NCBI GenBank assembly: GCA_016806145.1 | Contig: CP063166.1 | Span: 5,332,001 to 5,396,000 of the forward strand | From: Variovorax paradoxus | Lineage (GTDB): Bacteria > Pseudomonadota > Gammaproteobacteria > Burkholderiales > Burkholderiaceae_C | Direction of reading: 5' to 3' | DNA: 64,000 nt | Shown here: positions 33,319 through 42,318 of the stretch, piece after piece | How the letters are laid out: every line of letters starts with the position of its first letter | Numbering within the stretch: the stretch's first letter is position 1 | Notes under the pieces: generated by a model | Told to the model about the DNA's origin: nothing | Database searches by the model: none | The model's input: the letters and a program-made list of their open reading frames with translations, nothing else | Translations under genes and position numbers: made by a program

Positions 33319-35211
33319 TCACGCCTCAACATGCGTTTCGAGGCTCAGCACCTGGCGCAGCACCGGCCGCGACCAATCGAGCTGCATACCGCGTACGAGG
33401 CCCAAGCGCACGGCGTCGCCGCCGTCGTAGCTCACAAGCGAGCCAGGCAGGATCAGCCCCGTTTCGGGAAGTACCTGCATGCGCAGGCTGACGTTCGCTT
33501 GCCGTCCGGTGTTGCTCAACTCCGCGAGGCCGCGCTGCGCCGCCGCGTCTGCATGGGTCATCAGCGCATGCACGACCGGCGGGGCCACGCTGTCGCCCTG
33601 CGTGCCGCTGCGCGTGACCTGACCGCGGAAGCGCGGCTCGGTCGCGCCGGAAAGAAAGACACGGTTGTAGTCGGGCCGCGTGATCCACTCGACACCCTCC
33701 ACCGCGATGGCATCGGCCGGCAGCACATAGTCGGGCGTGAGCGTGTTCCAGTTCCACGGCGCAGCCGGATAACGCGGCAGGATGCGCAGCGTTGCATCCG
33801 TTGCGTGCGGCTGCACGATGGCCCCGGCTGCGGAAGCGATATCGAGCAAGGCGGCTATCGGCGTGCCCTGGAACGCCCACGTGTCAGCCGGCACCAACCA
33901 ATCGCCGATGCGGTAGTCAACGGCCCAGCCGTTTGACACGCCGTTGACGGTCATCGTCAAAGCCATGAGCTGCGCCGCAGTGCGCGCCGAGGAGGACGCG
34001 AAATTGAACACCGGCGCATACGGCGCGTCGAGAATCGCTGCGCGACCGCGCCCCTGCACACGCACCTCGGCTTTGCCGAAGCTCCGATCACGCCGATAGC
34101 TCTCGGCCGTGAGGCGGTAGGGCACACCGTTGACAGTCGCAATGACTTCTGCCGGATCGCCGCTGCCGTCGGCAGTCACGAGAGGCAACGCCGCGGCCGG
34201 AATCGTCGCGCTCCACGCCCATGTCCAAGAGTCCGCATCAAGGGACATGCCGAAGCCCTTCGCTTCGATGATTTCGCCGCCATCGACGCGCACGAGCGCA
34301 ATACTGTTCTCCACGGAATAGACCTCCAGAAGGGGGACCACAACGGTTTCGCCGGTGGCCGGCGGCGGCCCGTGCCGCTCGCAATAAAAGACAAGGGACG
34401 TGCTGTAGCGCTGCCGCTCGCGGAGCACGAGCTGCGTCGAAGGCACATAGCAAGGGTCGAGCGGCACCACGACATCCGAACGGCCCGGCATCGGCGGCAT
34501 GGCCGCCTGCCAACGCGCCAGCCAACCGCGGTCAACGACCTGCGCCACGCCAAAGGCCTCGACATGCGCGCGGTGCAGCCGACCCGCCTGCTGCCACTGC
34601 GCAACTGCCAGGCGGCGCAGGCGCAGCGCCTCTTGAAAACGAACCGCCACCGCAGCCGGCGCGAGCTGCTCGGCCGCCTGCCATCGCACCGCACCGCCGC
34701 GAACCACGCGACCGGCCTCCTGATGTCGCTGACCCGACGACATCGCAAGCCCATCGGCTGCCTGGTGCCGAGCACCCGCGGCATATCGCGCGTGCTCAGC
34801 GTCTTCCCAGCGCACCGTACCGGCCGTTGCGCGAGGCGCTGCGCGCTGCCATGCGGCGATCTGGCCGCGCTGGGCGAGGGCAGCGCTCTGGTGCAAGGCA
34901 CGCACAACGGCCCGCCCAGGCTCAGCAACCTGCCAGGCGCTCGACACCTTACCCACGAGCGGGCGAGACACCGCGCTGTCGTAGCGCGTCGCCCCACTCA
35001 CCATGAATGCGGGCAACGGAATCGCGCCGGATGCAGTAGCCCGCGGGGGAAGCGTCGCAGTGACCGTGCCCAGCACCATGAATGCGGGCAAGGCGATGCG
35101 TCCGAACGCATGGGCCGCGCCGCTGGCAGGTGCATCCGGCTCGCCCAAAACGAGGACGTTCGGCGGGCCACCAGCCGGCGGCTTGCGAAAGATGAGATCG
35201 TTAGCCGCCAA
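33319..35211 (-). CDS. Tail-tip protein with fourteen-residue repeats
   Basis: 630 residues. The N-terminus has two LPAFMVxG repeats (residues ~40-72). Residues 92-240 are eleven consecutive 14-residue units (one of 15) beginning with a basic or small residue, then an aromatic or His, then Gln or Glu and Ala (AWQVAEPG, LHQSAALA, RHQEAGRV, RWQAAEQL, QWQQAGRL). The C-terminal two thirds (VVVPLDPCYVPSTQLVLRER onward) resemble a phage tail hub or baseplate-type domain with Trp-rich strands. Overlaps the 136-residue protein gene by 11 bases. Confidence 0.6.
   Translation of the reverse strand: MAANDLIFRKPPAGGPPNVLVLGEPDAPASGAAHAFGRIALPAFMVLGTVTATLPPRATASGAIPLPAFMVSGATRYDSAVSRPLVGKVSSAWQVAEPGRAVVRALHQSAALAQRGQIAAWQRAAPRATAGTVRWEDAEHARYAAGARHQAADGLAMSSGQRHQEAGRVVRGGAVRWQAAEQLAPAAVAVRFQEALRLRRLAVAQWQQAGRLHRAHVEAFGVAQVVDRGWLARWQAAMPPMPGRSDVVVPLDPCYVPSTQLVLRERQRYSTSLVFYCERHGPPPATGETVVVPLLEVYSVENSIALVRVDGGEIIEAKGFGMSLDADSWTWAWSATIPAAALPLVTADGSGDPAEVIATVNGVPYRLTAESYRRDRSFGKAEVRVQGRGRAAILDAPYAPVFNFASSSARTAAQLMALTMTVNGVSNGWAVDYRIGDWLVPADTWAFQGTPIAALLDIASAAGAIVQPHATDATLRILPRYPAAPWNWNTLTPDYVLPADAIAVEGVEWITRPDYNRVFLSGATEPRFRGQVTRSGTQGDSVAPPVVHALMTHADAAAQRGLAELSNTGRQANVSLRMQVLPETGLILPGSLVSYDGGDAVRLGLVRGMQLDWSRPVLRQVLSLETHVEA
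33960..33980 (-). other. No separate feature: interior of tail-tip gene
   Basis: Interior marker only: the Ala-rich segment SSSARTAAQLMALTMTV lies here, within the tail-tip gene, and may be the helix between the hub-like subdomains. No independent gene is claimed. Confidence 0.1.
34492..34938 (-). repeat. Region coding for eleven 14-residue W/HQxA repeats
   Basis: In-frame repeat units of 42 bases encode residues 92-240 of the tail-tip protein. Unit starts are at residues 92, 106, 120, 134, 148, 162, 176, 191, 205, 219 and 233. The repeats are conserved in protein pattern more than in DNA. Confidence 0.75.
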
Positions 35212-35611
35212 TCTTCACCTCGCCGAGGAAGAACGTGCCGCCCTGGTAGACCTTGCCCTCGGGGTCGTTCTCGGGCGGGTTCTGTACGAGGATCTTCACC
35301 TGCCCCGCGCCTGACGGCCCGCTCACGCTAAAGTCGGCCACCCACACGCCACTGGCGAGCTCAACGCGCCCCCAGGTCGAGATTCCGGTCGCCAGCACCA
35401 TGTCGCCATCCGCACTCGCCTGAGCCAGCATCAGGGCGCCTGCATCGACAGCGCCGGCCGGCACGGCGAGCACCGCCGATGCAAGAACCGTCGTCAGCGC
35501 CCCACCTTCGAGCGGCTGCACACCGTCGCACACGAGGAAGCGCGCGCCCTCCCCGAGATACGCCACAAGGCCCGGGCCGGCGAGCATTGCATTGATAGCG
35601 AGCACGTTCAC
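35201..35611 (-). CDS. Hypothetical tail protein
   Basis: 136 residues, beta-rich (GDMVLATGISTWGRVELASG, GAGQVKILVQNPPENDPEGK). Overlaps the LamG protein gene by 4 bases upstream and the 630-residue gene by 11 bases downstream. Small hydrophobic patches but no TM. Possibly a tail-fibre adaptor; not recognised. Confidence 0.5.
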   Translation of the reverse strand: MNVLAINAMLAGPGLVAYLGEGARFLVCDGVQPLEGGALTTVLASAVLAVPAGAVDAGALMLAQASADGDMVLATGISTWGRVELASGVWVADFSVSGPSGAGQVKILVQNPPENDPEGKVYQGGTFFLGEVKIGG

Positions 35612-37092
35612 GGCATCAGCTCCACCTTGCCATTGGCAAGGGTCAGGCTGTCAGCGATCACCGCGCGCTTGTCGTGTGTGTAGTCGTGTGCGATGACGGT
35701 ATAGGCCTCGCCTTCCTCGACATACTGGAAGTCATAGACGCCGGTGGCACGGTCGCTCCACTGCTGCATCACGATCAGCATGTCGCGCTCGCGCACCAGA
35801 GAGACGCGCCGGCTCACCGGGACATTGGTGATGCCACTGAACAACAGCACATTCCCACGCACGCGACCGCGCGCGAGCGGGTCAAACAGATAGCTCGGCC
35901 GAGCGCGAGCCTGCAGCGCCTTCAAGCTGACGCCAGCAAAGGAAGACATCGCGCCGGGCGTCGGAACAACTACCGGTCGCGTGAATGCTGGCGAAAAAGT
36001 TACCGCGTCGATCATCCACTCGGGCTGCGGGACGATGGCAGCGGGAGGCGTGAAGTCGCCGAAGTACAGCGCCTTGAAATCAATGCCGACCTCATCGATG
36101 ACGCCAAGGAACGAGTTCGATCCTCCCACGGTGTAGTTGCCGATAGTGAAATCTGGGTTGCTGTAGCCCGTGAATGTGCCGGCTCCCGTGGTCGTTGCAA
36201 CAAGAACACCGTCAATAAAAAGCCGGAGTACACCGTTCTCACTGGTCGCAGCTACGTGGCGATTGACGTTCAATGGGCCGAAAGCGCCGGCAGGGCTGAC
36301 CACAAAGCGCGTAGTCGAGCCGACGACCGATAGCGAGACAGTCCCTGTGCTGGAGTCGAGCCCGAGATACGCAACCGATATACCGTCACGCATCCCGCCG
36401 AACGCAGCGATCACGCGCATGCCCGAGATGCTTGCAGTAGGCCGAACCCTCGCCTGTATCGTGAAGTCAAGCCCCGCTGAAAACGCGAAAGAGGACACCG
36501 AAGTGACCGACAGCGACCCAGTGCCAGAAAACTGTACAGAGCGTGCACCACTGATTGGGTTGACGGTCAATGCGCTTGCGCCTACGCTGGCCGAAAAAGA
36601 GACAGAAGGCCCGTACTCGTTCAGCCACCAACTGGCGGGTTCGAACGACATCCGGATCGTCCTTTGCTCTATTGGTGGAATGCGCAAAACGCTCTCAGTG
36701 AGTGTTCGTGCACCGGGCCACTTGATACCCGCCCAATTGCGAAGCAGCTGCAGTTCTCGCCAAACTACACCATCGTCCGACCACTCGACGTAGCAGATAG
36801 CCGGGAAACGACCGCGGCCATCCCCGGCGCCCATGCGGATGTTCGTGACATCGGTGGGCACGCCAAAGTCCCACGACAAGACGGTCTTGTCCGAAAGAAG
36901 AACACCGGTCGAAAGATCGTTGTCCTGTAGCGATGAGAGCGCACCGCTGACCGGTGCGATGTTGCTACTCAGCGTGACACCTGCGTCTGCACGGGTCGCG
37001 CCGCTGAGTAGCCAGAACTCGTTGAGCTCAACGACTGAGCCTAGGTCGTAGGGCCGAAGCCCCGACACTCGCCAATAGCGATGTGCAGCCAT
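35608..37092 (-). CDS. Tail protein with LamG/concanavalin-like domain
   Basis: 494 residues. The N-terminus (HRYWRVSGLRPYDLGSVVEL...) resembles a discoidin-type lectin fold; residues ~180-340 look like a LamG jelly roll (FTIQARVRPTASISGMRVIA, GVLRLFIDGVLVATTTGAGT, VIDEVGIDFKALYFGDF). Such domains bind sugars, so a role in host-surface recognition is likely. The C-terminal part is unassigned. One base separates it from the upstream gene. Confidence 0.62.
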   Translation of the reverse strand: MAAHRYWRVSGLRPYDLGSVVELNEFWLLSGATRADAGVTLSSNIAPVSGALSSLQDNDLSTGVLLSDKTVLSWDFGVPTDVTNIRMGAGDGRGRFPAICYVEWSDDGVVWRELQLLRNWAGIKWPGARTLTESVLRIPPIEQRTIRMSFEPASWWLNEYGPSVSFSASVGASALTVNPISGARSVQFSGTGSLSVTSVSSFAFSAGLDFTIQARVRPTASISGMRVIAAFGGMRDGISVAYLGLDSSTGTVSLSVVGSTTRFVVSPAGAFGPLNVNRHVAATSENGVLRLFIDGVLVATTTGAGTFTGYSNPDFTIGNYTVGGSNSFLGVIDEVGIDFKALYFGDFTPPAAIVPQPEWMIDAVTFSPAFTRPVVVPTPGAMSSFAGVSLKALQARARPSYLFDPLARGRVRGNVLLFSGITNVPVSRRVSLVRERDMLIVMQQWSDRATGVYDFQYVEEGEAYTVIAHDYTHDKRAVIADSLTLANGKVELMP

Positions 37093-37093
37093 A

Positions 37094-38311
37094 TCAACGC
37101 CACGGCCCCGTCACGTCAAAGAACGCGATACCGGTGTTTGACGAATCCGAATTGTTGTTCTTCGTCGTCGCAGAAGCCGGGCAGGTAAAAGCAGCGAGAT
37201 TGCGGCCTGTAAGAGCACCGGTAGCAGGCGCTCGATCCCCTGTCTTGAAGAAGTTATACAGACCACTCTGTAGCACTCTGTAGAGACCGGGGAATTCACC
37301 ACGAGGTTCAACCGTCCCCGCTCCCGTCCAAAACTCCTTGGCCATGTACATCGCACCATCTACGCGATTAGGGAAGCCGCCGTGCAGCGCGGTGGCACCG
37401 CTGTAGTAGAGGCTTCCGCTACTCCCTCCCCAATGCTGTGGGTATCCGAGGACCGCAGAGCCAAGGCCAGTGAAACTCCGCGGCACAGCAATCTGGCTGG
37501 AGCCGTTGTTTCCAAGGCAGTTGTCGACGGAGGTCGTCGTTCCGGTAAAGCTGCCTGCGATGAAAGTCGCGAACGCATCGCCCGACGGACGAAGCGCAAC
37601 CAAGTCCCCGAAGCCCCAGATCGTGCCCATGTCGTAGCCCGCGCCCTGCGACAGACCTGACCGGATGCTGTGGTAGAAAGTTCGGCTGTCACCCGCAAAA
37701 GCCCACCCGACGGCTATCGCATTTGCGCTAACCGATCTATGCCAATACGCACCGCCGTTGACCTGAGCCGTCGTCGGAAACAAGCCCGTCCCCGTATCAA
37801 CGTCCGTCATCGTCTCGTATCCAATCACGCGCATCCACTGAGCGTTGGTGTCATCGACACGCAGGCACATGCCGTTCGAGGCCGGGTCGCTGCTCTTGTA
37901 CACGGCAACGTTCGTTTTGCTGAAAAGCTTGGTGAAGCCCAGCGGCGCCATCTTGATCGTGATGGTCCCGGTGTAGGTGCCGTCGGTGGCCGCCGTGGCA
38001 AAGGTCAGCGTGTTTGTGGTTGGTCTGCCCGTCACCTTCTGCTCGCCATTCAGGCCTGCGAATCCCGACGGGCCGCCGCTCACGCCGGCCACCGCTATAA
38101 CCGAATCGAGGATCGCGCTATGCGAGCCAGTGAAGGCAGCAGTGGCCACGCCCCCGGCCACGGTGAGCGCGCTCAAGGTCTTCGTGTCGAAGCCGTTCAC
38201 GAGCAGCGCGTCGAGCCAGGCAATGCCCGAGCCCACGGTGCCGGACAGCACCGGCGCGCCCGCCATCGTGCTCAGAAAATGCTTGACGCTGGTGTCTACA
38301 GGGGATGCCAT
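37094..38311 (-). CDS. Hypothetical tail protein, Gly/Ser/Thr-rich
   Basis: 405 residues. The first ~150 residues contain ALTVAGGVATAAFTGSHSAI and a TGTITIKMAPLGF strand set; the rest is Gly-, Ser- and aromatic-rich (WAFAGDSRTFYHSIRSGLSQ, YPQHWGGSSGSLYYSG), typical of tail or fibre surfaces. No TM. A fibre or tip role is inferred from position between the large 1194-residue protein and the LamG protein. Confidence 0.55.
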   Translation of the reverse strand: MASPVDTSVKHFLSTMAGAPVLSGTVGSGIAWLDALLVNGFDTKTLSALTVAGGVATAAFTGSHSAILDSVIAVAGVSGGPSGFAGLNGEQKVTGRPTTNTLTFATAATDGTYTGTITIKMAPLGFTKLFSKTNVAVYKSSDPASNGMCLRVDDTNAQWMRVIGYETMTDVDTGTGLFPTTAQVNGGAYWHRSVSANAIAVGWAFAGDSRTFYHSIRSGLSQGAGYDMGTIWGFGDLVALRPSGDAFATFIAGSFTGTTTSVDNCLGNNGSSQIAVPRSFTGLGSAVLGYPQHWGGSSGSLYYSGATALHGGFPNRVDGAMYMAKEFWTGAGTVEPRGEFPGLYRVLQSGLYNFFKTGDRAPATGALTGRNLAAFTCPASATTKNNNSDSSNTGIAFFDVTGPWR

Positions 38312-38329
38312 GTGGTTCTCTCTCTCGAA

Positions 38330-41300
38330 TCAGGGACGGTCGACGCCGATGCGCACGAGCAGCTCGAACGAGTCATCGAGCACGGTTTCGGCGCCCATCT
38401 GCACGGTGCGGATGACGACAAACGGGAAGGTCGCGGCGATGGTGTTGAAGCGGATCACCGAGCCAGCGGGCCAGCCTCCAGAGCCGAAGCCAGCGGCCGG
38501 GATAGTCATGTAGGGAACGCCCGAGGGCCCGAGCGGCGAGCAATCGGCCGAGAGGGCTTGCCCTGTCACGATCTGGCCGACGTGCTCGCCAATCAGGTTG
38601 TAGGTGGTGCCGTTGCTGTTGATCTGCATGCGCCAACGCTCGGTCACGGCGCCTTTGTTGGTGACCGTGATCGGGAAGTCGATGTCGTTGAACGTCGGGT
38701 CGGCGGCGTTGCCGATCAGGCTGTCGGACCACACTCCCGTCCAGCTCTGCTGATCGAACAGCAGCGGAACGCGCGCCTTAAGGTCGCCCATTCGCACGGC
38801 GCTGCTGACATAGCTTTCGCCGGCCAGGTAGTCATGTGAGATGCGACTCGCGAAAGCGAGCCGACCGTCGATCGACACATCGCTGACGGTGAGCAAGTCC
38901 TCGACAGTGTGCTCGTAGGTCACGGGCTGCGCATAGCCACTCACGTCCGAGAACAGCACAGTGCCCGCGTCGAGGTTGCGCACATAGCCAGCCTGAACGG
39001 CCAGTCCATTCGCATCGAGGATGCGCATACGGGACAGCCGCTCGCGGCCTGCATCGAGCGTTTGCCCGTTCGCCACGACCTGGGGCCCGAGCTTGCGCGT
39101 GTTGCCGATGATGGCCAAGCCACCCTTCTTGAAAATCGGCACGCGACCATCGGGCGGCAGCCGCACCGGGTCGATGCCGAGCAAGGTCGCGTCCATCGGC
39201 AGCGTGGAGGTCCCGACCGCGTTGAACCGCACGGTGTTGGCGAACACCGGCACCGGCCGCCAAATCTTGCCGTCGCTCCCAACCGCATCCGGCGAATACC
39301 AAGGCTGTGACTCGTTGCCTGCGGCGGTCACCCAATCGCCGAAGCGGACCTTGCCCACGCCGGTGTTGGCCTCGATGGTGCCGTGCACGTTGGCCGCGCT
39401 GATATTGCCGTTGGCGTCGGCCGTGACATTGATCGTGCCGCCGTTGAGCTTCGTCGCGAGGAGCTGCAGCGATCCGGGGGCGATAGGTGCCACCGGCGTG
39501 CGAAACACCACGTACTCGACGGGCTGACCGTCCAGCGCTGTCAACAGGCTGTTGACCCTGACCGGCCCGGACGCAGCCGAGGGCCAGACCGAGAGGCTCG
39601 CCATACTGGTGGCGTAGTCGTAAGTCCCTGCGAGGGTTGCCGCGCCCGTTGCTGGATCAAGGTCGATGTAGAGGGATCCCGCGCGGTCGAAGTAAGTTTT
39701 ATCGCCGTAGGTGAAGTTGACACTGCCAGGCACGCTCACCTCGCTCGCATTCGTCAGCAGACGAATTGAGAGCTTCGGCTGATTGAAAACCTGGCTCTTG
39801 GCAGTGCCGGCGCCGGCTACCCGGAAATTCACGTTCACGAGACCTGTCGAATCGACAGGCAGCGTCGCGTCGAGCGTCACGTAGTTGTAGCCGGTCAGCG
39901 TGTTGCGGAAGATGCCCGGGAGGTTCGGAGAAAGCACCGTGCCCAGCGCCCCGAGCTGGTTCACGGCCCACTGCGGCACCGCGACCGAGACCTGCGCTTC
40001 CGGATGCAGCGTGATGACGCCCGTGGCGTAGACGATGGTCCCGAAGGCCACGCCCAGGCCGTCGCGCAGCGTGCCCGCGCCGTCATCGGTGATGGTCTTC
40101 GTGGACGCGAAGTTCTGCGGCACCCAGAGGTCAGCCGGCACACCACCGGTGGAGAGCAGCACCAGATTCCAGTCGAGCGACACCGACCGCGGCGCGATGT
40201 TGGTCTGCCCAAGGTTCAGCGTGATGGAACCATCACCGTTGCGTGCAGGCGCCGGGAACGCCTTCGCCTGCGGCGTGCCGTGGCTGTAGTTGACGGTGAA
40301 GGCCACCGAGGACGCCGGCAGCGCATTGGGCCTCAGCTCGATGGTGCTGGTCGCATAGGCCACGGGGCCGGTGGCATCACCGGTGAGCGCCCCGCTGCCG
40401 TTGTCGGTTGCCACACGGGCGGCGCCGTCGTTCCAGTTCACCGAGATGGTGGTGGCCTGTGCTGCCTGGCTGTCCAGCGCCAGCGCTACGAACGGTGCGG
40501 CCGCGAGCACGCCGCTGCGGTCGCGGTAGTTGACCTTGGCGCCCCAGAAGAAGATGACTTCGCTGCCCACGTCGGGCAGCGCGCCCAGAGTCGGAGCCAC
40601 CGTGCCGGTGCCGTAGTCCACCGTGCCGGTGCCGATGGTCGCGTCTGCACCTCGAAGCCGGCCCGCGCCATCGTCAGCCAGCTCGTACCAAGAGCCGCCG
40701 GCTCGGAACGCGACGCGCAGGGTGCCAGGCGCTGGCGGCGGCAGTATCGTCAGCGGATAGTTGATCCGGCGCGACTCGGCGGTCACGACGATGGAAGCCG
40801 AGTCCGCCAGCTCGATGGGCGCGCCGGCCGGCGCGTAGGTGATGGCTTTCGTGCCCGTGATCTGCGGTGCATCGGATGCGCATGTGATCGTGCCACCGAC
40901 ATACGACACGCTGCCGATGGTGAGCGCGCCCAGCTTGAGGCGGCCGCCATCGTCGGTGATCGTGCCGGCGCTGGTCGCCACCGACAGCGTGCCGGCATAG
41001 ATCGGGTTCCCGAGCGTCAGGACGACATTCGGCCCGATCAGCGCCCCGGTGTTGAGCGACACCGTGCCGCTGCCCGAGCGCACCAGCGCCACCGACGAAC
41101 CGGCCGCGAGCGTGTCCACGATGGGTATCTCGGTCGTCGCGCTCGGCACGAGCTGCGTGTCGATGCGCTCAACCTTCGCCGAAAGGTCGCCGGTCGTGAC
41201 GTTGGCCGCCAGCTTCGACACGCCATAGAACCGAGCTGCGTCGGCCGTCAGCATGCGATTGATGGCCGCGGCGGTGGGACTGCGCTCGAAAAGGCGATTG

Positions 41301-41914
41301 GCAGCGGTGCCCGTGTAGTCGTTCTTGAGCCCGGACTCGAGTTCGCACACGCAGACCTGCGCCTGATAGTCCACGAAGCTGCCGCCGGTCGAGTAGCTGT
41401 AGGTCCGCGTCTCGATGTCGACATCCACGAGCCGAATCGATTCGGTCTTGCCGCCGCCGCTGATCTGCACCGTGCTGTTGATGCTTGGAGGGGTGGCACC
41501 GGGTCGCTGGAAGATTTGCAGCGACCGCTGCCCCTGCACGTGATTCGACAGCATGAAGCCGGACACTTCTTCCCCGGCGGTCGTGTAGGCCTCGACACGG
41601 CCCTGGATGGCCGCGCGCCGGTCGAAGAAGTCGCCCGTGACGAACAGCGTCGCGCTCACCTTCGGGTCGGCCGGTGGGCGCGCGATGCTGACCGTGCCGC
41701 CAAGAGCGGTATCGGTGTTGAGCGTCTGGACGGTCGCGGCCACCTTCATGATGGACACGTCACCCTGCGCACGGTCCACCTCGCTGATGTCCTTGAAGAT
41801 GGCATTACTGGCGCCATCGGGGATCACGGTCGAGGTCGGCGCGCCGCCGCCTTCGGGCACGTCGTCCATCACCTGGGTGGCGACGATCTTGATGTCGGAT
41901 TCGAGAATGGGCAT
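38330..41914 (-). CDS. Very large tail protein with repeated beta modules
   Basis: 1194 residues. At least six related modules lie at ~320-345, 414-440, 503-528, 609-637, 750-776 and 832-858, of the form TDDGAGTLRDG...GTIVYATGVITL, each followed by a beta-rich region. The last ~200 residues (LTVSDVSIDGRLAFASRISH...) look like a separate domain. Order after the tape measure suggests a tail-tip or side-fibre protein. I do not recognise a named family. Confidence 0.58.
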   Translation of the reverse strand: MPILESDIKIVATQVMDDVPEGGGAPTSTVIPDGASNAIFKDISEVDRAQGDVSIMKVAATVQTLNTDTALGGTVSIARPPADPKVSATLFVTGDFFDRRAAIQGRVEAYTTAGEEVSGFMLSNHVQGQRSLQIFQRPGATPPSINSTVQISGGGKTESIRLVDVDIETRTYSYSTGGSFVDYQAQVCVCELESGLKNDYTGTAANRLFERSPTAAAINRMLTADAARFYGVSKLAANVTTGDLSAKVERIDTQLVPSATTEIPIVDTLAAGSSVALVRSGSGTVSLNTGALIGPNVVLTLGNPIYAGTLSVATSAGTITDDGGRLKLGALTIGSVSYVGGTITCASDAPQITGTKAITYAPAGAPIELADSASIVVTAESRRINYPLTILPPPAPGTLRVAFRAGGSWYELADDGAGRLRGADATIGTGTVDYGTGTVAPTLGALPDVGSEVIFFWGAKVNYRDRSGVLAAAPFVALALDSQAAQATTISVNWNDGAARVATDNGSGALTGDATGPVAYATSTIELRPNALPASSVAFTVNYSHGTPQAKAFPAPARNGDGSITLNLGQTNIAPRSVSLDWNLVLLSTGGVPADLWVPQNFASTKTITDDGAGTLRDGLGVAFGTIVYATGVITLHPEAQVSVAVPQWAVNQLGALGTVLSPNLPGIFRNTLTGYNYVTLDATLPVDSTGLVNVNFRVAGAGTAKSQVFNQPKLSIRLLTNASEVSVPGSVNFTYGDKTYFDRAGSLYIDLDPATGAATLAGTYDYATSMASLSVWPSAASGPVRVNSLLTALDGQPVEYVVFRTPVAPIAPGSLQLLATKLNGGTINVTADANGNISAANVHGTIEANTGVGKVRFGDWVTAAGNESQPWYSPDAVGSDGKIWRPVPVFANTVRFNAVGTSTLPMDATLLGIDPVRLPPDGRVPIFKKGGLAIIGNTRKLGPQVVANGQTLDAGRERLSRMRILDANGLAVQAGYVRNLDAGTVLFSDVSGYAQPVTYEHTVEDLLTVSDVSIDGRLAFASRISHDYLAGESYVSSAVRMGDLKARVPLLFDQQSWTGVWSDSLIGNAADPTFNDIDFPITVTNKGAVTERWRMQINSNGTTYNLIGEHVGQIVTGQALSADCSPLGPSGVPYMTIPAAGFGSGGWPAGSVIRFNTIAATFPFVVIRTVQMGAETVLDDSFELLVRIGVDRP

Positions 41915-41917
41915 GGG

Positions 41918-42316
41918 TCAGACGGTGATGAGTCGAACGGTCGCGATGTAGGGCTGCTGGTCATCGGGAAGCTCGGGGCGCGCGAGCGGCTTGCCCTCGA
42001 CAGGGATTGCGGCCGGCGCAAACTGCACGTTGAACGTGCGGCCATCTGCCAGCACGAGCGTGTACGACGCCACGGCATCGGCTTCGGAGAGCTGGCGCAG
42101 CGCCTCGAGCTTTCCGCGCTGAATCCATCCGGCATCTACTTCGCCCTGCAGAGTGATAGGCCGGCCGGCTTGACGCTTGGCGCCATCGATGAGCGCGGCG
42201 CCTGTGAGCGAGTACTCGAGACTCTTCTCGACGGCGCTCCATCCGTATTCATCGACCCAGACCATGCCGCGCGAGATCTGCAATCCGTTGAGGGCGTGAA
42301 ACTTCGGTGCTGGCAT
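41918..42316 (-). CDS. Hypothetical tail-tip protein
   Basis: 132 residues, soluble and beta-rich (ISRGMVWVDEYGWSAVEKSL, AGRPITLQGEVDAGWIQRGK, YTLVLADGRTFNVQF). It lies between tape measure and the large tail protein with 2-3 base gaps on each side. In siphoviruses this position usually holds a distal-tail-type protein, but similarity is not evident. Confidence 0.5.
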   Translation of the reverse strand: MPAPKFHALNGLQISRGMVWVDEYGWSAVEKSLEYSLTGAALIDGAKRQAGRPITLQGEVDAGWIQRGKLEALRQLSEADAVASYTLVLADGRTFNVQFAPAAIPVEGKPLARPELPDDQQPYIATVRLITV

Positions 42317-42318
42317 GC

